Assembly (NCBI RefSeq): GCF_011064615.1
Contig: NZ_JAALJH010000053.1
Coordinates: 1 to 64,000, forward strand
Direction of reading: 5' to 3'
DNA length: 64,000 nucleotides
Origin: Aquisphaera insulae
GTDB lineage: Bacteria > Planctomycetota > Planctomycetia > Isosphaerales > Isosphaeraceae
Part shown: positions 19,731 through 27,784 of the stretch, piece by piece
How positions within the stretch are numbered: the stretch's first letter is position 1
How the letters are laid out: every line of letters starts with the position of its first letter
Notes under the pieces: generated by a model
The model's input: the letters and a program-made list of their open reading frames with translations, nothing else
Databases searched by the model: none
What the model was told of the DNA's origin: nothing
Program-made: the position numbers and the translations under genes

Positions 19731-20755
19731 GCCAGGACGATCGGGGCCGAGTCCTGATCACGGGTGGGGGGGGATTCCTCGGCTCGGCGGTGGCGAGGAT
19801 GCTCCGCGCGGAGGGCCGGGCTGTCCGCTCCCTGGCGAGGACCCGGCACCCAGCCCTGGACGAGATCGGCGTGGAGCAGATCCAGGGGGACATCGCCGAT
19901 CCCGCCGCGGTCTCCCAGGCGGTCCGCGGCTGCGACACGGTCTATCACGTCGCGGCGATGGCCGGGATCTGGGGGGCCTATTCGTCCTATCACCGGACGA
20001 ACGTGGTCGGCACCCAGAACGTCGTGGCCGCCTGCCGCGAGCATCGCGTGCCGCGGCTCATCTACACGAGCTCGCCGAGCGTCGTCTTCACCGGCCATGA
20101 CCTCGAGGGCGTGGATGAGACCGCCCCTTACGCGGACCACTACGACGCCGCCTATCCGGCCACCAAGGCCATCGCGGAGAAGCTCGTCCTGGCCAGCAAC
20201 GACGCCTCCCTGGCCACCGTTTCGCTGCGCCCGCATCTCATCTGGGGACCGGGAGACAACAACATCCTCCCCAGGGTCTTCGATCGGGCCCGCGCCGGGA
20301 GGCTCTTCCGGATCGGCGACAAGAACCCGCTCATCGACCTCACCTACCTCGACAACGCCGCGCTCGCGCACGTGCTTGCCGGCGAGCGGCTGGCGCCGGG
20401 CTCGCCGATCGCGGGCCGTGCCTACTTCATCGCCCAGGACCAGCCCGTTCCCCTCTGGGACATGGTCAATCAATTCCTCGAGATCGCCGGCCTTCCCCCC
20501 GTCCGGAAGGCCGTGCCCCGACCGCTGGCCATCGCGATCGGCGGCCTGATGGAGGCCGTATACGGCACGCTTCGACTCGCCGGCGAGCCACGGATGACGC
20601 GATTCCTGGCCCGCGAGCTGTCCACCGCCCACTGGTACAATCTCGCCGCGGCCCGACGCGACCTCGGCTACACGCCGACGGTCAGCATCGAGGAGGGACT
20701 CCGAAGGCTGGCCGAGTCGATGAGGGCCGATCGGTCGCGGAACAACGGTGCGTGA
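19727..20755 (+). CDS. oleD: OleD, NAD(P)H-dependent 2-alkyl-3-ketoalkanoate reductase
   Basis: OleD is an extended short-chain dehydrogenase of the 3-beta-hydroxysteroid dehydrogenase type, 342 residues. OleD reduces the beta-keto acid made by OleA. It shows the Rossmann motif TGGGGFLGSAV near the N-terminus, the SSPSVVF strand, and the catalytic pair Tyr143/Lys147 (YPATK). The stretch RPHLIWGPGDNNILPR is typical of OleD and related sterol dehydrogenases. It is the last gene of the same-strand run; its start overlaps the oleC stop (ATGA). The next gene is convergent, with its stop 40 bp away, so transcription of the operon presumably ends here, although no convincing hairpin was seen in the gap. 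Confidence 0.9.
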   Translation: MSQDDRGRVLITGGGGFLGSAVARMLRAEGRAVRSLARTRHPALDEIGVEQIQGDIADPAAVSQAVRGCDTVYHVAAMAGIWGAYSSYHRTNVVGTQNVVAACREHRVPRLIYTSSPSVVFTGHDLEGVDETAPYADHYDAAYPATKAIAEKLVLASNDASLATVSLRPHLIWGPGDNNILPRVFDRARAGRLFRIGDKNPLIDLTYLDNAALAHVLAGERLAPGSPIAGRAYFIAQDQPVPLWDMVNQFLEIAGLPPVRKAVPRPLAIAIGGLMEAVYGTLRLAGEPRMTRFLARELSTAHWYNLAAARRDLGYTPTVSIEEGLRRLAESMRADRSRNNGA

Positions 20756-20795
20756 ACCGCGGTCGGTCCTGCACGGGCCCGGTGTTGTCGGGGGG

Positions 20796-22778
20796 TCAGG
20801 CCGTGTCGCGGTCGACGGCCGGCTCGGCCCCGGCGGGCCGTTCCGGCGAGCGGGGGAGGGTCACGTAGAACGTGGCCCCCTCCCCGAGGCGGCTCTCGAC
20901 CCAGATCCGGCCGCCGTGCGACTGGACGATCTTGGCGCAGATCGCGAGCCCCGCGCCGATCCCCTCGTACTCTTCCGACGAGTGCAGCCGGCGGAAGATG
21001 TGGAAGATCTTCTGGTGGTTCCGGGGATCGATGCCGATCCCGTTGTCACGGACGAACAGGCGGACCATCGAGGAGCCATCCGGCCCGGCCTCTCCCTCAT
21101 CGGGAGGCCGCCCGGGATCGGCGGTCGCGCCGACGACGACCCGAGGTGCTTCGCTCTGGTTGTACTTGATGGCGTTGCTGATGAGGTTCGTGAACAGACG
21201 CTGGAGCCTCCACTGCTCCCCTCGGATCGAGACGTCCGCCCCCTCGACGAGGACCTCGGCCCTGCGATCGCGGATCCGCGCGGACAGGTCGGCCTTGACG
21301 ATGTCGATCAGCTCGTGGAATGAGATGTCGCCGATCTCACGGTCAAGCTTCCCGGCCCGGGCCAGGTTTAACAACCCGTACACCATCGCCTGCAGCCGTC
21401 GCGAGGCGTCGGCCAGGTAGTGGATGAACTGTCGGCCCTCGGGCTCGATCTGGTCGGCATGGTCGCGGAGGAGGAAATCGGAGAAGACCTGCAAGGTCCG
21501 GAGGGGTTCCTGGAGGTCGTGGGAGACGACGTATACGAATTCGTCGAGCTCCTGATTCCGTAGCGAGAGCTCGGCGTTGGCGACCGCCAGCGAGCGATTG
21601 GTCGCGCGGATCTCCGATTCCAGGCGGTGCTTCGCCGTCACGTCTTCCGCCACGCATCGCACCTGGGCGTGAGACTCACTCCGAGCCCGGGACACGGTCC
21701 CTCGAAACCAGACCTCGATGGTCTGCCCCCCGGCGACGATCCATCTCCCTTCCCCTTCGATAGTCCCCTTCCTGAACACTTCCGCGAACATGGCATGGAT
21801 CCGCTCGTCGTCGTCGGGGTGGGGCAACGTGAAGAAGCTGCGCCCGAGCGCCTCCTCGCGGCGCAGCCGGACGGTCGCCAGGAAGGTCCGGTTGCACTCG
21901 ATGATCCGCCCCCGGTCGTCGAGGCTGAAGCACATCGTCGGCACGTCGTCGTAGAGCTCCGAGTACCGGTCCTTCAGCTCCTCGAGCTGGCGATTGATGC
22001 CGCGAAGCTGCTCGTTGAGTCGGATGAGCTCCCGGCTCCGGAGCCGGAGCTCCCGCTCGGACCGGATCTTCTCGGTCACGTCGGAGAGGTGGCATCGGAG
22101 GTAGGAGAGTCGCTGCCCTGCCTTGTATCGCGCGCTCGCGTTCAACTCGACCGCCTTGGTCTCTCCCAGGGCGGTCTTGATCCGGAAGATGTGACCGTGC
22201 GAATCGCCGCGGATGATCGCCTGTTCGAGGGCGTCCCTCGCCCGCTCCCGGTCATCCGGGTGGATCACCTGGAGGAAGGACAGATCCTCCAGCTCCGAGA
22301 GCGACCAGCCGAGGAACTCCTGCTCCGCGAGGCTGGAATCCAGCCAGCGGAAGTCGACCGGATCCAGGCGGTTGACCATATCCGTGATCGCGAATTCGCC
22401 GGTCCTGGAATCGTCCGCGGAGGAGGGATCGTCGACCGGCATCGAGGCGTACAGGCCGCTGCGGGTCATGGCGAGCTCGCCGGAGCCCGACGCGATCGGC
22501 TGGGCGTGGGACGCGGAAGCCGCCTGGGTCGGCTCCGCGGGCGTGTCGACCGGGAAGTAGCCGGTCCGCCCGGCCCGGGAGAAGCGTTCCCAGGATCGGA
22601 TCGCCCAGGTCCAGGCGATCGGCAGCGAGGACGCCAGCAGCACCAGCCTCCGCCCCTCGGGATCGAGCCGGAGCGCGGTCGGGACGACCAGGAGGAGCCA
22701 GCCCAGGGAGATGAGGATCGGGGCGATCGCCGTCCGATCGCGCGAGCCGTCACTCGCCGATCCCGACGCGGGGCTCAT
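20796..22778 (-). CDS. Membrane PAS-PAS sensor histidine kinase
   Basis: The protein has 660 residues from the ATG at 22778, which overlaps the stop of the upstream gene (ATGA). Two hydrophobic segments near the N-terminus (about residues 15-50) suggest membrane anchoring with little periplasmic sequence. Two PAS domains follow (about 110-245 and 265-390), including HPDDRERARDALE and HPDDDERIHAMF, which are PAS-like. A HisKA domain has the phospho-acceptor His420 in VVSHDLQEPLRTL, a phytochrome-kinase-like H-box. The HATPase has NLISNAIKYN, DNGIGID and GIGAGLAI. There is no receiver or DNA-binding domain, so a partner must carry the signal; the receiver of the co-transcribed upstream gene is the obvious candidate. 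The frame stays open upstream to 23363, but that part lies inside the neighbouring kinase gene. Confidence 0.88.
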   Translation of the reverse strand: MSPASGSASDGSRDRTAIAPILISLGWLLLVVPTALRLDPEGRRLVLLASSLPIAWTWAIRSWERFSRAGRTGYFPVDTPAEPTQAASASHAQPIASGSGELAMTRSGLYASMPVDDPSSADDSRTGEFAITDMVNRLDPVDFRWLDSSLAEQEFLGWSLSELEDLSFLQVIHPDDRERARDALEQAIIRGDSHGHIFRIKTALGETKAVELNASARYKAGQRLSYLRCHLSDVTEKIRSERELRLRSRELIRLNEQLRGINRQLEELKDRYSELYDDVPTMCFSLDDRGRIIECNRTFLATVRLRREEALGRSFFTLPHPDDDERIHAMFAEVFRKGTIEGEGRWIVAGGQTIEVWFRGTVSRARSESHAQVRCVAEDVTAKHRLESEIRATNRSLAVANAELSLRNQELDEFVYVVSHDLQEPLRTLQVFSDFLLRDHADQIEPEGRQFIHYLADASRRLQAMVYGLLNLARAGKLDREIGDISFHELIDIVKADLSARIRDRRAEVLVEGADVSIRGEQWRLQRLFTNLISNAIKYNQSEAPRVVVGATADPGRPPDEGEAGPDGSSMVRLFVRDNGIGIDPRNHQKIFHIFRRLHSSEEYEGIGAGLAICAKIVQSHGGRIWVESRLGEGATFYVTLPRSPERPAGAEPAVDRDTA

Positions 22779-23893
22779 CCGTCCACGGCCTTCTCGGTCG
22801 CGACGGCGCCGTCGCGCGGGAGCCAGATCGAGAAGCAGGCGCCTCCCTCCGGATTGTTCTGGACCGTCAGCCTGCCCCCCTGCTCCTTGAGGATCTCCGA
22901 CGCCAGGTGGAGGCCGTAGCCGGTCCCGCCTTCCTTGGTGGTGAAGAAGGGTTCGAAGATGCGGCCGAGGTGGCTCTCCGGGATCCCCGGCCCGTCGTCG
23001 CGGACCTCCAGCTTCACCCAGGGACCCTCCTGATCCGCCGTCTCGACCGCGACCTGGACCTTCCCGGTGGTCCGGATCCCGGCGATGGCCTGCTGGGCAT
23101 TGCTGAGCAGGTCGATCAGCACCTGGATGATCCGCCCGGCGTCTCCCCGAGCGATCGGCCCCGACTCGCCGCGGCAGCAGACCTCGAAGGTGATCCCGCG
23201 GACGCTCGGCGATAGCCCCTTGGAGAAGAGGTCGACGGCCTCCCTGGCCACGGCCGCCGCGTCGACGGACTGAAGCTGGGGGGGGCCCGATCGGACCATC
23301 GCCATCAGGTGATCCAGCCGGACCTGGAGGAGCTGGATCCCTCGGAGGATTGAATCCACCCATTGAGGATCGTGAGGCTCCGTCCCGTTGCCCATCCGCA
23401 GGAGCTCCGCGCTCCCTCGGATCACCGACAGCGGGCCCCGGATCTCATGGATGATCCCGGCGAGGAGGCGGCCGGCCTGCACGAGCTGGCGGTTCAGCAT
23501 CGTCAGGCTGAGCAACTGCTGGTACTGGACCAGCCGTTTGACCCGGGCGAGGACGAGCTCCGGGGCCGAATCCTTGGCGACGTAATCGTCCGCGCCGGCT
23601 TCCAATCCCGCGAGCACGTCGGCGTCGTCGTGCCGCACCGTGAGCATCAGGACCGGAACGTTGGCCAGCAGGCCGTTGCCGCGGATTTCCCGGCAGACGG
23701 CCAGGCCGTCCATGTCCGGCAGGTTGACATCCAGGACGATGATGTGAGGCCGCATCTCGAGCGCCTTGGGGAGGGCATCCCGCCCCCTCGAGACGTCTTG
23801 GACCGTGTACCCACCTCGCGTCATGATGGTCCGGAAGAGCGCGCGGTCGCCCGCGCTGTCGTCCACGATCAGCACGGTGACGTTCTCTGCCAT
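22775..23893 (-). CDS. Receiver-histidine kinase hybrid (REC-HisKA-HATPase)
   Basis: The 372-residue protein begins at the ATG at 23893 (MAENVTVLIVDD); an in-frame ATG at 23971 would add 26 non-homologous residues. A receiver domain occupies residues 5-125, with the acidic pair Asp11/Asp12, phospho-acceptor Asp55 (LDVNLPDMDG) and a KD near residue 107. It is followed by a HisKA H-box with His149 (GIIHEIRGPLSVI) and a HATPase domain (NAQQAIAG, DDGPGIPE, GTGYGLHLA). The REC-first order is that of soluble response-regulator kinases that act within phosphorelays. The stop overlaps the start of the PAS kinase gene. The pair is convergent with oleD and divergent from nadA; control of the lipid locus is possible but not shown by the sequence. 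Confidence 0.88.
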   Translation of the reverse strand: MAENVTVLIVDDSAGDRALFRTIMTRGGYTVQDVSRGRDALPKALEMRPHIIVLDVNLPDMDGLAVCREIRGNGLLANVPVLMLTVRHDDADVLAGLEAGADDYVAKDSAPELVLARVKRLVQYQQLLSLTMLNRQLVQAGRLLAGIIHEIRGPLSVIRGSAELLRMGNGTEPHDPQWVDSILRGIQLLQVRLDHLMAMVRSGPPQLQSVDAAAVAREAVDLFSKGLSPSVRGITFEVCCRGESGPIARGDAGRIIQVLIDLLSNAQQAIAGIRTTGKVQVAVETADQEGPWVKLEVRDDGPGIPESHLGRIFEPFFTTKEGGTGYGLHLASEILKEQGGRLTVQNNPEGGACFSIWLPRDGAVATEKAVDG

Positions 23894-24104
23894 CCCGGGG
23901 TTTCCAGCGATGGGGTGCCTCTGCCTGGATCCGCCGCGACTCCTAGCATGATCAAAACGACACGGGGTCACAAGGGAGGGCCGGGGGCCGCCAAATATTC
24001 AACTGGCTCCCCGGCCGCGCCTATAATGAAGCGACGTACGGTATGCGACTCGACCTTCGGGCGCTGCGACGCCGGTCGCACCCGGCCAAAGCGGACGGAC
24101 CTTC

Positions 24105-25259
24105 ATGACTTCCAGCCTCCTCGCGGAACCCGTGTCGGCCTCACTCCCGTTCGATCCCTACCGCGGCCTGCCCGACGACGAGCTCGAGGCCAGGATCCGG
24201 CTGGCGAAGGAACGGCTCGGGGATTCCCTGCTCATCCTCGGCCATCACTACCAGCAGGACCCGGTCATCCGGTTCGCGGACCTGCGGGGCGACAGCCTCC
24301 GCCTCAGTCAGCTCGCGGCCCGCAGCGAGACCTGCAAGTCCATCGTCTTCTGCGGCGTCCACTTCATGGCCGAGACGGCCGATGTCCTCTCGCGGCCCGA
24401 GGTGGAGGTCTACCTCCCCGACCTCTCCGCCGGCTGCAGCATGGCCGACATGGCGGACCTGGACGCGGTCGAGTCCGCCTGGTCGGATCTCGCCGAGGTC
24501 CTCGACACGTCCGACCTCATGCCCGTGACCTACATCAACTCGACGGCCGATCTGAAGGCGTTCTGCGGCCGGCACGGCGGCATCGTCTGCACCAGCTCGA
24601 ACGCCCGAGAAGTGCTCGACTGGGCGTTCGCCCGCCGCAAGCGGGCCCTCTTCTTCCCCGACCAGCACCTGGGTCGAAACACGGCCAGGGCCATGGGCGT
24701 TCACCTCTCGGAGATGCCGGTCTGGGATCCCCGGCTGCCGCTGGGGGGCAATACACCCGAGGCGCTGAACGCCTCACGCGTCATCCTCTGGAAGGGGCAT
24801 TGTTCCGTCCACCAGATGTTCAAGCCCGCGCACGTCGCCCAGTTTCGCCGGCAGTTCCCCGGGATCAAGATCCTGATCCATCCCGAATGCATGATGGAGG
24901 TCGTCGACCAGGCGGATATCGTCGGCTCGACCGAGTTCATCCTCAAGACGATCGAGCAGGCGCCCGCCGGCTCCTCGTGGGCGATCGGCACCGAGCTGCA
25001 TCTGGTCCATCGGCTGGCGGCCGCGCATCCCGACAAGGCGATCCATTTCCTCTCGCCGATGGTCTGCATGTGCGCCACGATGTATCGGATCGACCTGCCG
25101 CACCTGGCCTGGTGCCTGGAGAATCTCGTCCAGGGCACTCCCGTCAATCGGATCAAGGTTCCGCCCGAGACCGCCCATCACGCCCGGGCGGCCCTGGATC
25201 GGATGCTTGCTCTGAAGTCGCTCGCCACCCCGGAATCGAGTTCCGTCCCGGCACGCTGA
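24105..25259 (+). CDS. nadA: Quinolinate synthase NadA
   Basis: NadA is an iron-sulfur quinolinate synthase that condenses iminoaspartate with dihydroxyacetone phosphate in NAD synthesis. At 384 residues it is the usual length for the longer form. Characteristic segments are LGHHYQQDPVI, DLSAGCSMADM, TYINSTADLKAFCG, CTSSNA, FFPDQHLGRN, HPECMMEVV, GTELHLVHRLA and MVCMCATMYRI. Cysteines suitable for the 4Fe-4S cluster are in SAGCSM, HPECMM and MCMCATM. Neither nadB nor nadC is adjacent. The 211-bp gap to the divergent receiver-kinase gene must carry its promoter. Confidence 0.95.
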   Translation: MTSSLLAEPVSASLPFDPYRGLPDDELEARIRLAKERLGDSLLILGHHYQQDPVIRFADLRGDSLRLSQLAARSETCKSIVFCGVHFMAETADVLSRPEVEVYLPDLSAGCSMADMADLDAVESAWSDLAEVLDTSDLMPVTYINSTADLKAFCGRHGGIVCTSSNAREVLDWAFARRKRALFFPDQHLGRNTARAMGVHLSEMPVWDPRLPLGGNTPEALNASRVILWKGHCSVHQMFKPAHVAQFRRQFPGIKILIHPECMMEVVDQADIVGSTEFILKTIEQAPAGSSWAIGTELHLVHRLAAAHPDKAIHFLSPMVCMCATMYRIDLPHLAWCLENLVQGTPVNRIKVPPETAHHARAALDRMLALKSLATPESSSVPAR

Positions 25260-25320
25260 GGATCTCGCCGGCCACCCGCATGCCACGCCGGCATTCGAGG
25301 CGATGACCCGACCGCGGGCT

Positions 25321-25368
25321 ATCATGGGGTCCGACCGTGGCGCAAAATGTGCGGAAGGATCCCATGAT
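25321..25368 (+). terminator. Inverted repeat downstream of nadA, possible terminator
   Basis: The arms are 25321-25332 and 25357-25368. They form a 12-bp stem with one G-U wobble (ATCATGGGGTCC against GGATCCCATGAT). The 24-base loop contains a smaller GCGCA/TGTGC helix. It begins 62 bp after the nadA stop and ends 109 bp before the preferred glgB start. There is no U-tract, so it could equally be a leader structure of glgB. Confidence 0.45.
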
Positions 25369-25477
25369 CCTCGGGATCGACATTGCATGCTCCGTGCTAT
25401 CGAGCTAAATATGGGCGCGGAGCGGGGTGGCTGAACCGGTGGGATCCGCGATCGGATCGGACTGTGGGTGGGACATC

Positions 25478-27772
25478 ATGGCAGTATCAACCGAAGAGTC
25501 GCGGATTACGTCGCAGGCCGACGTCGACCTGATCGTCCACGCGGAGCACTGGAATCCCTTCACCATACTCGGGCCCCACCGGCTCGAGGCCGCGAACGGG
25601 CGGAGCAAGGGCTGGGTCGTCCGCGCCTTCCTGCCCGAGGCCGTCGAGGCCGAGCTGATCGACCTCGAGAAGGGGGAGCCGGGCGTGCCGGTCCCGATGG
25701 AGAAGCTCCACCCGGACGGATTCTTCCAGGTCGTCCTCCCCGATCGCGAAGCGACTCCGCGCTATCGCCTCCGGATCGAGAACTTCGAGAAGCACGCCTG
25801 GGAACAGGTCGACCCTTACCAGTTCGGCCCGGTCCTCACGGACTTCGACCTTCACCTCCTGGGCGAGGGGACTCACCTCCGGAACTACGACCGGCTGGGG
25901 GCACACCTCCGCATGCACGAGGGGTTCAGCGGCGTCCATTTCGCCGTCTGGGCGCCGAACGCCCAGCGCGTGAGCGTGGTCGGGAACTTCAACCACTGGG
26001 ACGGCCGCCGCCACCAGATGCGGAATCGAGGCGCCACCGGGATCTGGGAGATCTTCATCCCGGACCTCTGCGAGGGCGAGGTCTACAAGCTCGAGATCCG
26101 GAGCCGGAACAACGGCTACCTCGTCCAGAAGTCCGACCCATACGGCTTCGCCGCGGAGGTCCGGCCCAAGACGGCCTCGGTCGTCTGGGACCTGTCACGG
26201 TACCAGTGGGGCGACCAGGACTGGATGGCGAATCGCGTCAGCCGCCAGGGCCTGGACCGGCCGCTGTCGGTCTACGAGGTCCATCTCGGCTCTTGGAAGA
26301 AGCAGTGGGACCAGGCCGGGGGCTTCCTCACCTATCGCCAGCTTGCCCACGACCTGGTGGCCCACCTCCAGCACACCCACTTCACGCACGTGGAGCTGCT
26401 GCCGATCACGGAGCACCCCTTCGACGGGAGCTGGGGCTATCAGCCTGTCGGCTACTTCGCGCCGACGTCGCGACACGGCTCGCCGGACGACTTCGCCTAC
26501 TTCGTGGACACGATGCATCGGAACGGATTCGGCGTGATCCTGGATTGGGTCCCCGCTCACTTCCCCAGCGACCTGCACGGGCTGGGCTTCTTCGACGGGA
26601 CTCACCTCTACGAGCACGCCGATCCCAGGCTGGGCGAGCATCGCGACTGGGGGACCAAGATCTTCAACTACGGCCGGGCGGAAGTCCGGAACTTCCTCTT
26701 CGGCAATGCCCTCTTCTGGCTCGATCGCTACCACCTGGACGGGCTCCGCGTGGATGCGGTGGCCTCGATGCTCTACCTCGACTACTCGCGGAAGCCGGGC
26801 GACTGGGTCCCCAACATGTTCGGCGGCAACGAGAACCTGGAGGCGATCGACTTCCTCAAGCGGCTCAACGAGATCTGCCACCAGGAGCACCCGGGCATCC
26901 TCACGATCGCGGAGGAATCCACGAGCTGGTCCGGCGTCTCGCGGCCGACCTATCTGGGCGGGCTCGGATTCAGCCTCAAGTGGAACATGGGGTGGATGAA
27001 CGACACCCTCCGCTACATGTCGAAGGATCCGGTCTTCCGCAAGTACGAGCACGGGGCGCTCACCTTCAGCATGATCTATGCGTTCACGGAGAACTTCATC
27101 CTCCCCCTGTCCCACGACGAGGTGGTGCACGGCAAGGGCTCGCTCCTGGACAAGATGCCGGGCGACCTCTGGCAGAAGTTCGCGAACCTTCGCCTCCTGT
27201 ACGGCTACATGTACGGCCACCCCGGCAAGAAGCTCCTGTTCATGGGGGACGAGATCGCCCAGTGGCGGGAGTGGAACCACGACGAGAGCCTGGACTGGCA
27301 CCTGCTCCAGTGGGGAGACCACCAGGGAATCTTCAAGCTGATCTGCGACCTGAATGCGCTCTACGTCGCCGAGAAACCGCTCCACGAGGTGGATTTCGAC
27401 TGGCAGGGGTACGAGTGGCTCGAGCTCCACGACTGGGAGAACAGCGTCCTCGCCTTCCTCCGCCGCGCCCGTGACAGCAAGGATTCCATGGTCGTCATCT
27501 GCAACTTCACGCCGGTCGTCCGCGAGAACTACCGGATCGGCGTCCCGGTTGAGGGGTTCTACCGCGAGGTCCTGAACACGGACGCCGGCCACTACGGGGG
27601 GTCGAACGTCGGCAACCAGGGCGGGGTTTACGCCGTGCCGGAGCCGCATGCCGGCAAGCCGTATCACCTCTCCCTCCGGGTGCCGCCCCTCGGCGTACTC
27701 TTCCTCAAGACCCCCATGCCACCGCCGCCGGAGATCGAGCGCGTGACCGCTCAGCCGCCATCGAAGTCGTGA
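25478..27772 (+). CDS. glgB: 1,4-alpha-glucan branching enzyme GlgB
   Basis: GlgB is a GH13 glycogen branching enzyme that makes alpha-1,6 branches. The ATG at 25478, with GGTGGG upstream, gives 764 residues; a GTG at 25427 would add 17. It has an N-terminal duplicated beta-sandwich (HPFxxLGPH-like HWNPFTILGPHR; CBM48 VHFAVWAPNAQRVSVVGNFN), then the barrel with EVHLGSWKK, DWVPAHFP, nucleophile Asp426 (GLRVDAVASMLYLDYSR), acid/base Glu479 (TIAEES) and LSHDEVVHGKGS. The C-terminal beta domain is complete. No other glg gene is adjacent; treY at the right end of the window is the only other alpha-glucan gene. Confidence 0.95.
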   Translation: MAVSTEESRITSQADVDLIVHAEHWNPFTILGPHRLEAANGRSKGWVVRAFLPEAVEAELIDLEKGEPGVPVPMEKLHPDGFFQVVLPDREATPRYRLRIENFEKHAWEQVDPYQFGPVLTDFDLHLLGEGTHLRNYDRLGAHLRMHEGFSGVHFAVWAPNAQRVSVVGNFNHWDGRRHQMRNRGATGIWEIFIPDLCEGEVYKLEIRSRNNGYLVQKSDPYGFAAEVRPKTASVVWDLSRYQWGDQDWMANRVSRQGLDRPLSVYEVHLGSWKKQWDQAGGFLTYRQLAHDLVAHLQHTHFTHVELLPITEHPFDGSWGYQPVGYFAPTSRHGSPDDFAYFVDTMHRNGFGVILDWVPAHFPSDLHGLGFFDGTHLYEHADPRLGEHRDWGTKIFNYGRAEVRNFLFGNALFWLDRYHLDGLRVDAVASMLYLDYSRKPGDWVPNMFGGNENLEAIDFLKRLNEICHQEHPGILTIAEESTSWSGVSRPTYLGGLGFSLKWNMGWMNDTLRYMSKDPVFRKYEHGALTFSMIYAFTENFILPLSHDEVVHGKGSLLDKMPGDLWQKFANLRLLYGYMYGHPGKKLLFMGDEIAQWREWNHDESLDWHLLQWGDHQGIFKLICDLNALYVAEKPLHEVDFDWQGYEWLELHDWENSVLAFLRRARDSKDSMVVICNFTPVVRENYRIGVPVEGFYREVLNTDAGHYGGSNVGNQGGVYAVPEPHAGKPYHLSLRVPPLGVLFLKTPMPPPPEIERVTAQPPSKS

Positions 27773-27784
27773 CGTCCCGGCCGG

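Noticed and set aside
22779..23363. N-terminal extension of the PAS kinase frame
   Set aside because: This part lies within the coding region of the receiver-kinase gene in another frame; the ATGA junction at 22775-22778 gives a natural start.
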